Below, in pieces: positions 8,878 through 17,156 of a stretch of DNA of 64,000 bases. This DNA comes from Salinimicrobium marinum (GTDB lineage Bacteria > Bacteroidota > Bacteroidia > Flavobacteriales > Flavobacteriaceae), in the NCBI RefSeq assembly GCF_014651535.1, contig NZ_BMXB01000004.1:128477-192476 (forward strand), written 5' to 3'. Numbering within the stretch: position 1 is the stretch's first letter; each line of letters starts with the position of its first letter. Below the pieces are notes generated by a model, which did no database searches, was not told the DNA's origin, and saw only the letters and a program-made list of their open reading frames with translations. The position numbers and the translations under genes were made by a program.

Positions 8878-9096
8878 CATGTGAATTTTACAGAGCGGCA
8901 AACTCATGGAAATGAAGTTTTTACTACGGGTTGGAACACAATGAATACTCCAGGAATTTTAGGCGGAATAGGTTATCTTTATTTCCACATGAATTGGGGC
9001 TGGGGTGGAAATTACATTGGCTGGTTTGCCTTTAATAATATAAATTAAGGCAATGGTAATTATAAATACGCAAGAAAAGACTTTTATATTGTCTAA
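8878..9096 (+). pseudogene. Decayed 3' end of a C10 (streptopain-family) peptidase
   Basis: The frame from 8878 contains YLYFHMNWGWGGNYIGWFAFNN. The HMNWGWGG..GW signature is typical of the C-terminal end of C10 cysteine peptidases, just after the catalytic histidine. A TAA at 9046 interrupts it, but the same frame goes on as GNGNYKYARKDFYIV to a second TAA at 9094. That continuation looks like the normal end of the protein. Upstream of 8878 the frame is closed, and the catalytic Cys region and propeptide are gone. The gene is thus 5'-truncated and carries a nonsense mutation. The next ATG, of a lipoprotein, comes three bases after the old stop, so the lipoprotein was probably the operon partner of the lost peptidase. 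Confidence 0.7.
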
Positions 9097-9099
9097 ACA

Positions 9100-9687
9100 A
9101 TGAACACTATGAAAACGTTAAAAATATTTGGCTTGGTAGCTTTGATCATGATATCATCATCTTGTGAACGCCCTCCAATTCATGTTGAACCAGAGTTCAT
9201 ATCCTATAATTTATATTTGAGCTTTCAGGATATTTCAGGAAATGATTTAGTAAAAGGAATAGAATTCAATGACTCTTCAGGCTCTGTTAAAGACTCTTTA
9301 TATACCTTAGATATTATTGTTTCTGAACCATGTTGGAATTGGGATAATGATATTTACAATGCTCCTGCCAGACCTGGCTTTGAACCAGATGTTAACCGGC
9401 CAACATTCGGATTGTCGAGATTTAATGGTTATTCTTATTTGACAAATCAGTTTGGTTTACCTGTAAACGATTGTCCCGAACAGAAAATACTTACTTACAA
9501 ATTAAAATGCCCTTATTTATTTGGCGATGATGCGGTACATGAATTGGTTACCTATTGGGATATTTCAAAGGATAAAAGAAATCCTTCTGCTAAATGTTAC
9601 CGGATAGATTTTGAAGATAATGAGATAACACCAGCCCCTATGGATAATTATGAATATAATTATACAGCTGCTATAATCCTAGAATAG
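9100..9687 (+). CDS. Lipoprotein of unknown function following the C10 peptidase remnant
   Basis: The 195-residue product has a lipoprotein signal (hydrophobic core ending MISSSCERP, with Cys about 23), so it is probably anchored in the outer membrane or periplasmic leaflet. The mature part is predicted to be mostly beta-strand and has several tryptophan, cysteine and aromatic positions. I do not recognise a domain. ATG at 9100 and ATG at 9109 are both possible starts; either leaves the lipobox intact. It starts three bases after the old stop of the C10 peptidase remnant. Because C10 peptidases in some Bacteroides are encoded beside their inhibitors, an inhibitor-like role is conceivable but speculative. 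Confidence 0.65.
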   Translation: MNTMKTLKIFGLVALIMISSSCERPPIHVEPEFISYNLYLSFQDISGNDLVKGIEFNDSSGSVKDSLYTLDIIVSEPCWNWDNDIYNAPARPGFEPDVNRPTFGLSRFNGYSYLTNQFGLPVNDCPEQKILTYKLKCPYLFGDDAVHELVTYWDISKDKRNPSAKCYRIDFEDNEITPAPMDNYEYNYTAAIILE

Positions 9688-10670
9688 AACGGACTTTGTT
9701 TTTTGACGATGGTAAAGTTTTCCCGAAGGCAATTGTCTAAATTGTAAATATGAACTTAGAGGATTTTTAAAGAACTAAATATAATGGCCGGATATTTAAA
9801 AAGTAGGTAGGGAGTATTATAAGGAGGTGGCTGTTTTGGAGTAATGATGGCTCTTCGTCACTTTTGGAAGTTGCAATTTGACCTCCAAGGGACTTGCACA
9901 GGTTCAAATTCCTTCTAGAAATTATTATCAGCAAGGTACATATGCTTTTAATTCTGTAATTATTCATCATAAGTTATAGAATAATATATAATACCAGTCA
10001 ACCTATCTATAGTAGATAAAATGGTAGTATAATAAATTGATTTTTCTTTAGCAGCAAAAATAAATGAGATTTTCTCTTTAGATATTAGCGGAACATTAAA
10101 AAATATTATTATCAGAAAGCATTAGACACATCTTTCTCATTAGTAATAAAGTGCTCCTCACTCAAAATAACCGTGCTAAAAATAGTATAGTTGGTTTAAG
10201 CATAGGTATATGTACTTCTATATAGAAGTAGTAATTTAAAATTCGTTTCCAGATCTTGCATATTTCAATAACTGTGATTAGTATATCTTAACAGGGTTAC
10301 AGTACAAGTTGCTTGATTAGGATTGTAAAAATTTTAAAATTTAAAAACATAAAATTTTTACCTAAAACAAAAAACTTTCAAGTTTAATCAAAAAATGTCT
10401 CTGAAACGGAAAGATTATAAGTTTCAGTAAATATTACTATTTTTTTTCGGAAGGAATAAATAAATAAGGTTTCAATCTGGATTCAGCGAATCCATCAAAA
10501 ATCTTTGAGCTGGAATGAAGAGCTCCAATTTTGTTCAGTTTTAAAGGAGCTATGGACGTCTCAATCATAGTCAAGAGCAGTATGAAATAAAATGGTAAGG
10601 CTCAAGAAATTTTAATGCCTTGCGAATCAGGAAACCCTTGTCCGATTAAAACTTGTTCGTATATTTGCAG
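9688..10670. other. AT-rich gene desert
   Basis: About 1 kb without a believable gene. A short open stretch at 9848-9979 ends NYYQQGTYAFNSVIIHHKL and looks protein-like at its C-terminal end, so it may be the tail of another decayed gene. An 18-base perfect palindrome lies at 10213-10230. From 10000 to 10440 the sequence is very AT-rich. Together with the C10 remnant this looks like an eroding accessory region. Confidence 0.6.
10213..10230. repeat. 18-bp perfect palindrome TACTTCTATATAGAAGTA
   Basis: The sequence is exactly self-complementary over 18 bases with no loop. It lies in the gene desert, about 580 bases before the NhaC-family gene. A dimeric regulator site or a chance palindrome in AT-rich DNA are both possible. 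No gene start is close enough to decide. Confidence 0.35.
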
Positions 10671-10760
10671 CCAATTATCAAGAATCTCAAAAAGAGATAG
10701 CAACCTGCATAACGAGCAAGGTGCTAAAAAAGATAAGCCATTCTCTGGAAAAAACGTTAC
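10671..10760 (+). ncRNA. Compact S-box (SAM-I clan) riboswitch upstream of the NhaC-family gene
   Basis: The core of the SAM-I clan can be read directly. P1 is TTATC (10675-10679) with GATAA (10732-10736). P2 is reduced to ATCTC/GAGAT (10684-10688, 10694-10698) with an AAAAA loop. The conserved AGCAACCTG then leads into P3, CCTGC/GCAAGG (10704-10708, 10716-10721) with the usual bulged A. AGGTGCTAA follows, then AAAGATAAG. There is no P4 hairpin and no room for the SAM-I kink-turn. Two downstream elements resemble the SAM-IV and SAM-I/IV types: a small hairpin CCA-TTCTC-TGG (10738-10748), and CGTTA (10755-10759), which can pair with TAACG in the P3 loop (10710-10714). The family call is firm; the subtype is inference. 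Confidence 0.8.
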
Positions 10761-10807
10761 TCCTCAGCTACGCTTATTATTCTTGAAGGTTTTAAAACTT
10801 TAAATTA

Positions 10808-12157
10808 ATGAGCGAAACATCATCATCTTCAAAAGGAAGCTTTATTGCCCTTTTACCGTTAGTATTATTTGTAGCTACCTTTCTTGGAGCAGGTATTTAT
10901 TTAAATGATTTCTATGCATTTCCATCTCCGATTGCCGTCACCCTGGGAATCATTCTTGCCTTTTGCTTGTTTAAAGACCCTATAGAAGCTAAAGTCTCAA
11001 CATTTCTGAAAGGATGCGGAGATGAGAAAATAATGACCATGTGTTTAATCTATCTCCTGGCAGGTGCTTTTACGGTAGTAAGTAAAGCTACAGGTAGCGT
11101 CGATGCGATTGTAGATCTGGGAATAAATTACATTTCTCTTCCATTCCTTTACGCCGGGATATTCATAATAAGTGCTTTTTTATCATTTTCAACGGGAACT
11201 TCTGTGGGGGCTATTGTTGCCCTTGTCGCAATAGTGATCAGCTTAGCGGAGAAAACAGGCGCTTCGCTACCTGTATTAAGTGCCTCCCTGTTAGGAGGAG
11301 CGATGTTTGGGGATAACCTCTCTTTTATTTCAGATACTACCATTGCGGCTACCCAAACCCTTGGGTGCAAAATGAAAGATAAATTTAGACAGAATCTGAA
11401 AGTTGCTCTTCCCGCCGCGCTTTTAACGATTATGGTTTTAATATTCCAGGGATTCTTACTGAACGATCAGGCAATTGAATTCAGCAGTACAGAAGTTGAA
11501 TTGGTGAAAATTATCCCTTATCTCCTGGTAATTTCCCTTGCCATAGCAGGGTTGAATGTCTTTGTAGTATTAATGATAGGAATATTTTCAGCAGGAATAA
11601 TTGGTATAATTAATAACAATTTTAGCTGGCTGGGGTTTGCAAAACTTGGTTATGAAGGATTTGAAGGGATGACAGAAATATTTTTGTTATCTCTACTCAC
11701 AGGAGGACTCGCTGCCATGGTCGCAAAGGCAGGAGGATTAAATTATATCACTCGGATCATCACCGGGAAGATCAATAAAAAATCTGCATATTTAGGAATA
11801 GGAGGCCTTGTAGGTATGACTAATATTACAATTGCCAACAATACTGTTTCTATACTTGTTACCGGAAATATAGCTAAAGAGTTGAGAAGCCAAATGAAGT
11901 TGAAAAAAGTAAAAGTAGCTTCTGTCCTCGATATATTTGCTTGTGTTGTTCAGGGGATTCTTCCATATGGTGCCCAGGTGCTGCTCCTTTTGAGTTATGC
12001 AGAAGGTAAAATGGATTACCGGGAACTCATAGGCAATGCCTGGTACATCTGGTTTCTTCTGGCAGGGACCATTGTTTATTTCGGAGAGTTCAAAAAAATG
12101 AACCATCTAAAAAAGAACAGAACATTAAAAAGAATACAGGTAAAGCAGGCAGCATAG
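10808..12157 (+). CDS. NhaC-family transporter, probable methionine transporter (MetT-like)
   Basis: This 449-residue inner-membrane protein has about eleven hydrophobic segments. It carries NhaC-type motifs such as FSTGTSVGAIVALVAIV, LLGGAMFGDNLSFISDTTIAA and the repeat-related NITIANNTVSILVTG. NhaC proteins are annotated as Na+/H+ antiporters. A subgroup controlled by SAM riboswitches has been predicted from comparative genomics to import methionine (MetT). The S-box riboswitch 48 bases upstream therefore points to methionine uptake rather than sodium/proton exchange. The gene has no close downstream partner. High SAM is expected to shut it off. Substrate assignment is inference from regulation. 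Confidence 0.85.
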   Translation: MSETSSSSKGSFIALLPLVLFVATFLGAGIYLNDFYAFPSPIAVTLGIILAFCLFKDPIEAKVSTFLKGCGDEKIMTMCLIYLLAGAFTVVSKATGSVDAIVDLGINYISLPFLYAGIFIISAFLSFSTGTSVGAIVALVAIVISLAEKTGASLPVLSASLLGGAMFGDNLSFISDTTIAATQTLGCKMKDKFRQNLKVALPAALLTIMVLIFQGFLLNDQAIEFSSTEVELVKIIPYLLVISLAIAGLNVFVVLMIGIFSAGIIGIINNNFSWLGFAKLGYEGFEGMTEIFLLSLLTGGLAAMVAKAGGLNYITRIITGKINKKSAYLGIGGLVGMTNITIANNTVSILVTGNIAKELRSQMKLKKVKVASVLDIFACVVQGILPYGAQVLLLLSYAEGKMDYRELIGNAWYIWFLLAGTIVYFGEFKKMNHLKKNRTLKRIQVKQAA

Positions 12158-12446
12158 GAATTTGAAATTCAAGGGGGCGTAAGAAGGATGAATTTCATTC
12201 CCTAAAAAATATGACATCTACCGTAGTGGATGGTGCCCAAGAGGTTCAGGTGGTTTACAAATTTTGCCTGGGGTAGAATAGGTGAAAATCTTTTGCTGGA
12301 AATAGTATAGAAAATGATCAAATTGAACAGGAAAGGCCCAAAAGCGGTAGAAAAAACGTTGGGGTACAAAAAAAAGTTTACATTTGAAGCCATTCAACTG
12401 AAAATTAAGAGAATTTTTGGTAGTTGAACCAAAGAATCTAAATAGA

Positions 12447-13175
12447 ATGAGCATAAGAATCTTCTTGTTTTTTTTATTAGTTACAATTACTTCTTCCTGG
12501 GTCAGAAGTCAAGAAACTTCTCATGACTATGTGGAAGTTTATAAGGATTTTGATAGTATTTTTGGATTGGAAAACACTTCACTTTTCCATGGTGTTGAAT
12601 ATATTGAAGAGCACCGAATGGTTAATGAAAAACAAAAGTTTTTCAAGACAAGATATTTCACAAAAGCCAGAATAGAGTATGATGGTAAAGTCTTTTATGA
12701 TGTACCTGCTAAATACTCCATCTGGGATGACGAATTGCTCGTAAGTGTGGAAGGGAAAACACGTACCTCCATTTTTAAATTATTAGAAAACCGGTTAACC
12801 AGGTTTAATTTATTTTCTCAGGAATTTGTGAATATTTATTCTCCTGAATCATCTTTTTCAGGTATTTACGAACTGCTTTTGGAAAACAGTTTGATTCAGG
12901 TTTTGAAGAAACACAGCGTTAGGGAAAAAAAGATTTCCGAAAACAGATATATCCACTATGAATTTGAGCCTGTTACTCCTAAATATTTCTTTCTGTATGA
13001 AGGAGAGGTAAAGGAAGTCACTAGAAAAAACATACTGGCAGCTTTTCCTGAACAAACATCCCTGGTGCGGGAAAAATTCAGGATATACCGTAATCAACCC
13101 AGGCATCTCCAGGAACAATCAATTGTCAACATGTTTGAAAGTATAATTCAAACACCTAAAAATTCAAGTTTGTGA
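12447..13175 (+). CDS. Exported protein of unknown function, first gene of a TonB receptor operon
   Basis: ATG at 12447 is chosen because it is followed directly by a signal peptide (MSIRIFLFFLLVTITSSWVRSQ). The frame also opens at a TTG 30 bases earlier. The 242-residue product is predicted to be periplasmic, rich in aromatic and charged residues with a mixed alpha/beta pattern. I do not recognise a family. In this position other operons of the type carry a FecR-like anti-sigma factor, but no FecR features or membrane span are visible here. Its stop overlaps the GTG start of the TonB receptor by four bases, so the two are translationally coupled. A role alongside the receptor is likely. Confidence 0.75.
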   Translation: MSIRIFLFFLLVTITSSWVRSQETSHDYVEVYKDFDSIFGLENTSLFHGVEYIEEHRMVNEKQKFFKTRYFTKARIEYDGKVFYDVPAKYSIWDDELLVSVEGKTRTSIFKLLENRLTRFNLFSQEFVNIYSPESSFSGIYELLLENSLIQVLKKHSVREKKISENRYIHYEFEPVTPKYFFLYEGEVKEVTRKNILAAFPEQTSLVREKFRIYRNQPRHLQEQSIVNMFESIIQTPKNSSL

Positions 13176-15937
13176 AGAATATAATTTTTTGCATGTTTTG
13201 TGTCTTCACCTTCAGTCTACAAGCCCAAAATTCCAGGAAAATTACTATATCTATTCAAAATGCTCCTTTACAAGAAGTTTTGTTCAGGATTGGAGAAGAA
13301 GCAGAGTTGGAAATATTTTTTCTTCCGGAGTGGTTGCCTCAGACTAGTTTCTCGGCGAATTATTCTAATACACACGTGCGACAAATAATGGAGGAGCTCT
13401 TAGATAATACTGCGTTGAACTATTATCTTCTTGAAGATCGAATCATTCTTACCAGGAACAATGTACTTTACGACGATTTGCCAGAACAATTTTTTGGAAT
13501 GTCTGCAGAGGACACTGCTGGAATAATAAATGAGGTTAATGAAAAAGATCATCTTCCGGTATTTTCAGATTGGGAAAAATCGTCTTCGCCCTCTAATGTT
13601 GAAAGCGTAAACATTGGGAAAGCGAACCCGGCAACAGGAACAAATCGCTTTTTTCTCAGCGGTACGGTGGTAAGCGCAGTAGATGGAAAACCGATATCTA
13701 ATCTAGCATTGACCGTTCAGGGAAGTGACCAGGGAACGGCCACAAATGAAAACGGGTTCTATAGTATTCAATTACCTGCTGGAGAAAACTATATTAAAAC
13801 TCAATCCTTTGGGTACGAGGAGACAGTAAAGAGAGTAGTAATATATAATGATGGGACACTAAACTTCCGGCTTAGGGAGGATTATGAACAATTAAATGAA
13901 GTTTTGCTGGAGTCAGGTTTAGATGAGAATGTGAGTCAGGCGGTAAGTGGTGCTGAAGAGGTAGACGTGGAGGAAATAAAGAACATTCCTCTTGTACTGG
14001 GAGAAAGAGATATTCTGAAAGTAAGTGCGACATTACCAGGAATTTCCACAGCGGGTGAAGGTGCTGCAGGGTTTAATGTACGTGGCGGGAGAGCAGACCA
14101 GAACCTGATTCTTCTGGACAATGCAGTAATCTATAATCCAGCACATTTTTTTGGTATTTTTTCGGCTTTAAATCCCTTTACCACCGGTACAGCTAATATT
14201 TATAAAGGACACATTCCAGCCCAATATGGTGGTCGCTTATCATCTGTTTTTGATCTCAGGACGAAAAAAGCAAGTACTTCGGATTTTGCAGGGGAAGGTT
14301 CTATCGGTCCTGTAACCGGAAATCTAACCCTCGAAGCGCCCATAATCAAAGAAAAAGCCGGACTCATGGTAGGAGTGAGAAGTACTTATTCTGACTGGAT
14401 ATTGAAATCGCTTGATGAAGAATCTTTAAAGGACAATGAAGCCTCTTTTTATGACGTTACAGCTAAGTATAATCACAAAATAGGAGAGAACACTGATCTG
14501 GATGTTTCGGGATATTACAGTAAGGATAAGTTTAATATTACGTCGGACTCTCTTTATTCCTACAACAACAGACTTTTTTCAGTTGAATTAGGCCACAGGT
14601 TCAATGATCGGCATCGGGGAGGAGTTATACTAACCAACTCTAACTACCAGTTTGACATTGACTATACGGGGGAATTTAGCAATGATTTCAGATCAGGTTA
14701 TCAGATCAACGAAACAGGAGCAAAGATACACATGAGGTACAGGCTGAATAAGAAAAATTCCTTACAATACGGTTTAGCTTCCAAATTGTACCTGATAGAA
14801 CCCGGTTCCATTAAACCGACCGGTTCTGAATCTGCAATAACTGCTTTAAGTATTCCACAGGAAAAAGGTATTGAGGCAGGTATTTTCGTGGCAGATGAAT
14901 TTCAGGTGAATGAGAAATTATTAATCAATGCTGGTTTCAGGTTTTCGATGTTTGCGGCACTGGGAAAAGGAGAGGAGAGAATTTACCAGGGAGGTGCGCC
15001 AAAAAGAGAATCCTCTGTGGTTGAAATCAATCACTATGGACAGAATGAAGTTATGAAGACCTATGGAGGTCCGGAAGTAAGAGTTTCTGCCCGGTACCTC
15101 TTACAGGAGGATTTATCAGTTAAAGCCAGCTACAACAGCGTTTATCAATACATTCATACTCTGTCCACCAATACTACAGTTTCCCCCACAGATACCTATA
15201 AATTATCTGACGGGACTATAAAACCTCAGAAAGCCAATCAGTACTCTTTAGGATTATTTAAAAACTTTCTTGACAATACCTATGAACTCAGCTTGGATGG
15301 ATATTATAAAACTTCAGATAATATTGTAGATTACAAAGTTGGAGCATCGCTTTTCCTAAATCCTACCATTGAAACTGAAGTTTTACAGGGGAAAGGGAGG
15401 TCGTATGGAGTTGAATTTCTTGTTAAAAAAACGAAGGGAAAACTTAATGGCTGGCTGGGGTACAGTTATTCTAAATCCCTCATACAGCTGAAGGGAGATT
15501 TTCGGGAGGAGACAGTGAATAATGGGGAATACTTTCCGTCAAACTTCGACAAACCACATGATTTTTCCGTGGTAGCCAATTACAAACTAACCCGGAGATT
15601 CAGTTTTTCTGGAAATTTCGTATATCAAACGGGACGACCGATAACCTATCCCGTGGGTAAATACAATTACAACAATTCAGAATATGTAATGTATAGTAAC
15701 AGGAATGAATTCAGGATTCCAGACTATTACAGGTTGGACCTCAGTCTGAATATTGAGGGAAATCACAGGATCGACAAACTGGCGCATAGCTTCTGGAGTA
15801 TTTCGGTATATAATGTGCTGGGAAGGAATAATCCCTATTCAGTTTTCTTTGTGACGAAAGATAATGAGGTAAAAGCATATCAGAGTTCTATCTTTTCAAT
15901 CCCCGTTCCGACTATTACCTATAATTTCAAATTTTAA
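13172..15937 (+). CDS. TonB-dependent outer-membrane receptor with STN domain
   Basis: The 921-residue product starts at GTG inside the stop of the preceding gene, followed by a signal peptide ending LQAQ. An STN (secretin and TonB N-terminal) domain covers about residues 22-97 (ITISIQNAPLQEVLFRI... through EDRIILTRN). A carboxypeptidase-type regulatory domain lies at about 165-248, a plug at about 270-370 (FNVRGGRADQNLILLDNAVIYNP), then the beta-barrel ending in the aromatic YNFKF. It would take up a large or rare substrate using TonB energy. STN domains usually signal to a FecR/sigma pair, but none is nearby. The DUF4249 lipoprotein and MG2-like gene that follow form the usual accessory set of this receptor type. 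The substrate is unknown. Confidence 0.92.
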   Translation: MKNIIFCMFCVFTFSLQAQNSRKITISIQNAPLQEVLFRIGEEAELEIFFLPEWLPQTSFSANYSNTHVRQIMEELLDNTALNYYLLEDRIILTRNNVLYDDLPEQFFGMSAEDTAGIINEVNEKDHLPVFSDWEKSSSPSNVESVNIGKANPATGTNRFFLSGTVVSAVDGKPISNLALTVQGSDQGTATNENGFYSIQLPAGENYIKTQSFGYEETVKRVVIYNDGTLNFRLREDYEQLNEVLLESGLDENVSQAVSGAEEVDVEEIKNIPLVLGERDILKVSATLPGISTAGEGAAGFNVRGGRADQNLILLDNAVIYNPAHFFGIFSALNPFTTGTANIYKGHIPAQYGGRLSSVFDLRTKKASTSDFAGEGSIGPVTGNLTLEAPIIKEKAGLMVGVRSTYSDWILKSLDEESLKDNEASFYDVTAKYNHKIGENTDLDVSGYYSKDKFNITSDSLYSYNNRLFSVELGHRFNDRHRGGVILTNSNYQFDIDYTGEFSNDFRSGYQINETGAKIHMRYRLNKKNSLQYGLASKLYLIEPGSIKPTGSESAITALSIPQEKGIEAGIFVADEFQVNEKLLINAGFRFSMFAALGKGEERIYQGGAPKRESSVVEINHYGQNEVMKTYGGPEVRVSARYLLQEDLSVKASYNSVYQYIHTLSTNTTVSPTDTYKLSDGTIKPQKANQYSLGLFKNFLDNTYELSLDGYYKTSDNIVDYKVGASLFLNPTIETEVLQGKGRSYGVEFLVKKTKGKLNGWLGYSYSKSLIQLKGDFREETVNNGEYFPSNFDKPHDFSVVANYKLTRRFSFSGNFVYQTGRPITYPVGKYNYNNSEYVMYSNRNEFRIPDYYRLDLSLNIEGNHRIDKLAHSFWSISVYNVLGRNNPYSVFFVTKDNEVKAYQSSIFSIPVPTITYNFKF

Positions 15938-15946
15938 TTCCTCCAG

Positions 15947-17149
15947 ATGACCATGAAGCAGAATTATTTAATAAAAAAGGTAGGGTCGATACTTTTACTG
16001 GTGCTGGTTTTTGCCTGTGTTGAACCTATTGAAATTGAGTCCCAAACTTATGAAGATACTTTAGTAGTAGAAGCCATAATAACGGATCAATTGGAATATC
16101 AGGAGGTACAGTTGCGCCGTACTTTTAGTCTGGAAGATTCCGGGCCGGTGCAGGAAAGAAATGCAGCAGTAATTGTTAGGAGTGAAAACGACATTTATGA
16201 ATTTACTGAAACCGAGCCCGGGCAATATGTTTCAATTGAACCTTTTCAGGCTTTAGAAGGAAGGTCATATACTGTTGAAATAACTTCAAAAGACGGAAGA
16301 ACATATTACTCAGAATCCGAGCAGCTTCCCCAAAGAGCTGAGCTAAAAGAACTGTATGCAGAGCGATCTATGTATGAAGGAGAAGATGGAGTAGCTATTC
16401 TTGTGGATTTGGAAGGACCGGAATCCACTTCAGGATATTATAAATATGATTATACTGAAACTTACAAAATCATTTCCCCTTTTTCTTTTCCAGCGGATTT
16501 AATCATTAGAAACGGAGAATTCATTGAAATACCTAAAACCAAAGAGGAGAAGACATGTTATGTAACTCAGGAATCAAGTGATATTCTTTTGGCAAATACC
16601 AGTTTTCAGGCAGGAAATGATGTAGATGGATTTTTAGTGAAATTCATGAACTCCAGGAATTTTAAAACGGCTTATCGTTATAGCATTTTAGTGCGTCAGT
16701 ATTCCCTGAGCAGTGAAGCATTTTCTTTTTATGAAACCCTGGAGGATTTTTCTGATTCCGAAAGTCTGTTTTCCCAAAATCAGTTAGGATTAATAAGTGG
16801 AAATATTATTTCAGAAACTGATTCAAATGAAAAAGTGATAGGTTATTTTGCAATAGCAGGAGTAAGTTCCAAAAGGATTTTCTTTGATTTTGAAGATATA
16901 TATGAGCCCTTCGAATTTTCCCCGGCCAGTCATGTGGAATGTGAAGTGGAAATACCCGATATGACACCCCAGGCTCTCCCTGTCTTAGGAGAAAAGCTTG
17001 ATAACGGAATACTTAAGTACATAGGGTTTTCCATGGTATCTGTAGAGGGAGGTACCGGAGCAAAAAAAGTACACAGATTTACTAAAGCTGAATGTGTGGA
17101 TTGCACACTGTTTGGAGAGAATGTCGCACCCGATTTTTGGGAAGAATAG
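15947..17149 (+). CDS. DUF4249 family lipoprotein
   Basis: This 400-residue protein starts with MTMKQNYLIKKVG and a lipobox LVFAC, so it is a lipoprotein. The next residues, VEPIEIESQTYEDTLVVEAIITD, match the start of the DUF4249 family, which follows TonB receptors in many Bacteroidetes. The rest is predicted to be beta-sandwich, including a conserved cysteine-bearing tail (VECEVEIPDMTP, TKAECVDCTLFG) that may form disulphides. It begins nine bases after the receptor stop and ends seven bases before the next gene. The family is presumed to help the receptor at the cell surface; no biochemical role is known to me. Confidence 0.88.
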   Translation: MTMKQNYLIKKVGSILLLVLVFACVEPIEIESQTYEDTLVVEAIITDQLEYQEVQLRRTFSLEDSGPVQERNAAVIVRSENDIYEFTETEPGQYVSIEPFQALEGRSYTVEITSKDGRTYYSESEQLPQRAELKELYAERSMYEGEDGVAILVDLEGPESTSGYYKYDYTETYKIISPFSFPADLIIRNGEFIEIPKTKEEKTCYVTQESSDILLANTSFQAGNDVDGFLVKFMNSRNFKTAYRYSILVRQYSLSSEAFSFYETLEDFSDSESLFSQNQLGLISGNIISETDSNEKVIGYFAIAGVSSKRIFFDFEDIYEPFEFSPASHVECEVEIPDMTPQALPVLGEKLDNGILKYIGFSMVSVEGGTGAKKVHRFTKAECVDCTLFGENVAPDFWEE

Positions 17150-17156
17150 ATTTAAT

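Noticed and set aside
9767-9970. 67-codon minus-strand frame in the gene desert
   Set aside because: Composition is that of random AT-rich DNA, and the other strand shows a more protein-like tail.
10615-10803. Open frame of 62 codons before the NhaC-family gene
   Set aside because: It overlaps the riboswitch core; its translation is a by-product of structured RNA.
12447-13175. First gene of the TonB operon as a FecR anti-sigma factor
   Set aside because: It has a cleavable signal peptide, no cytoplasmic helical domain and no FecR motif.
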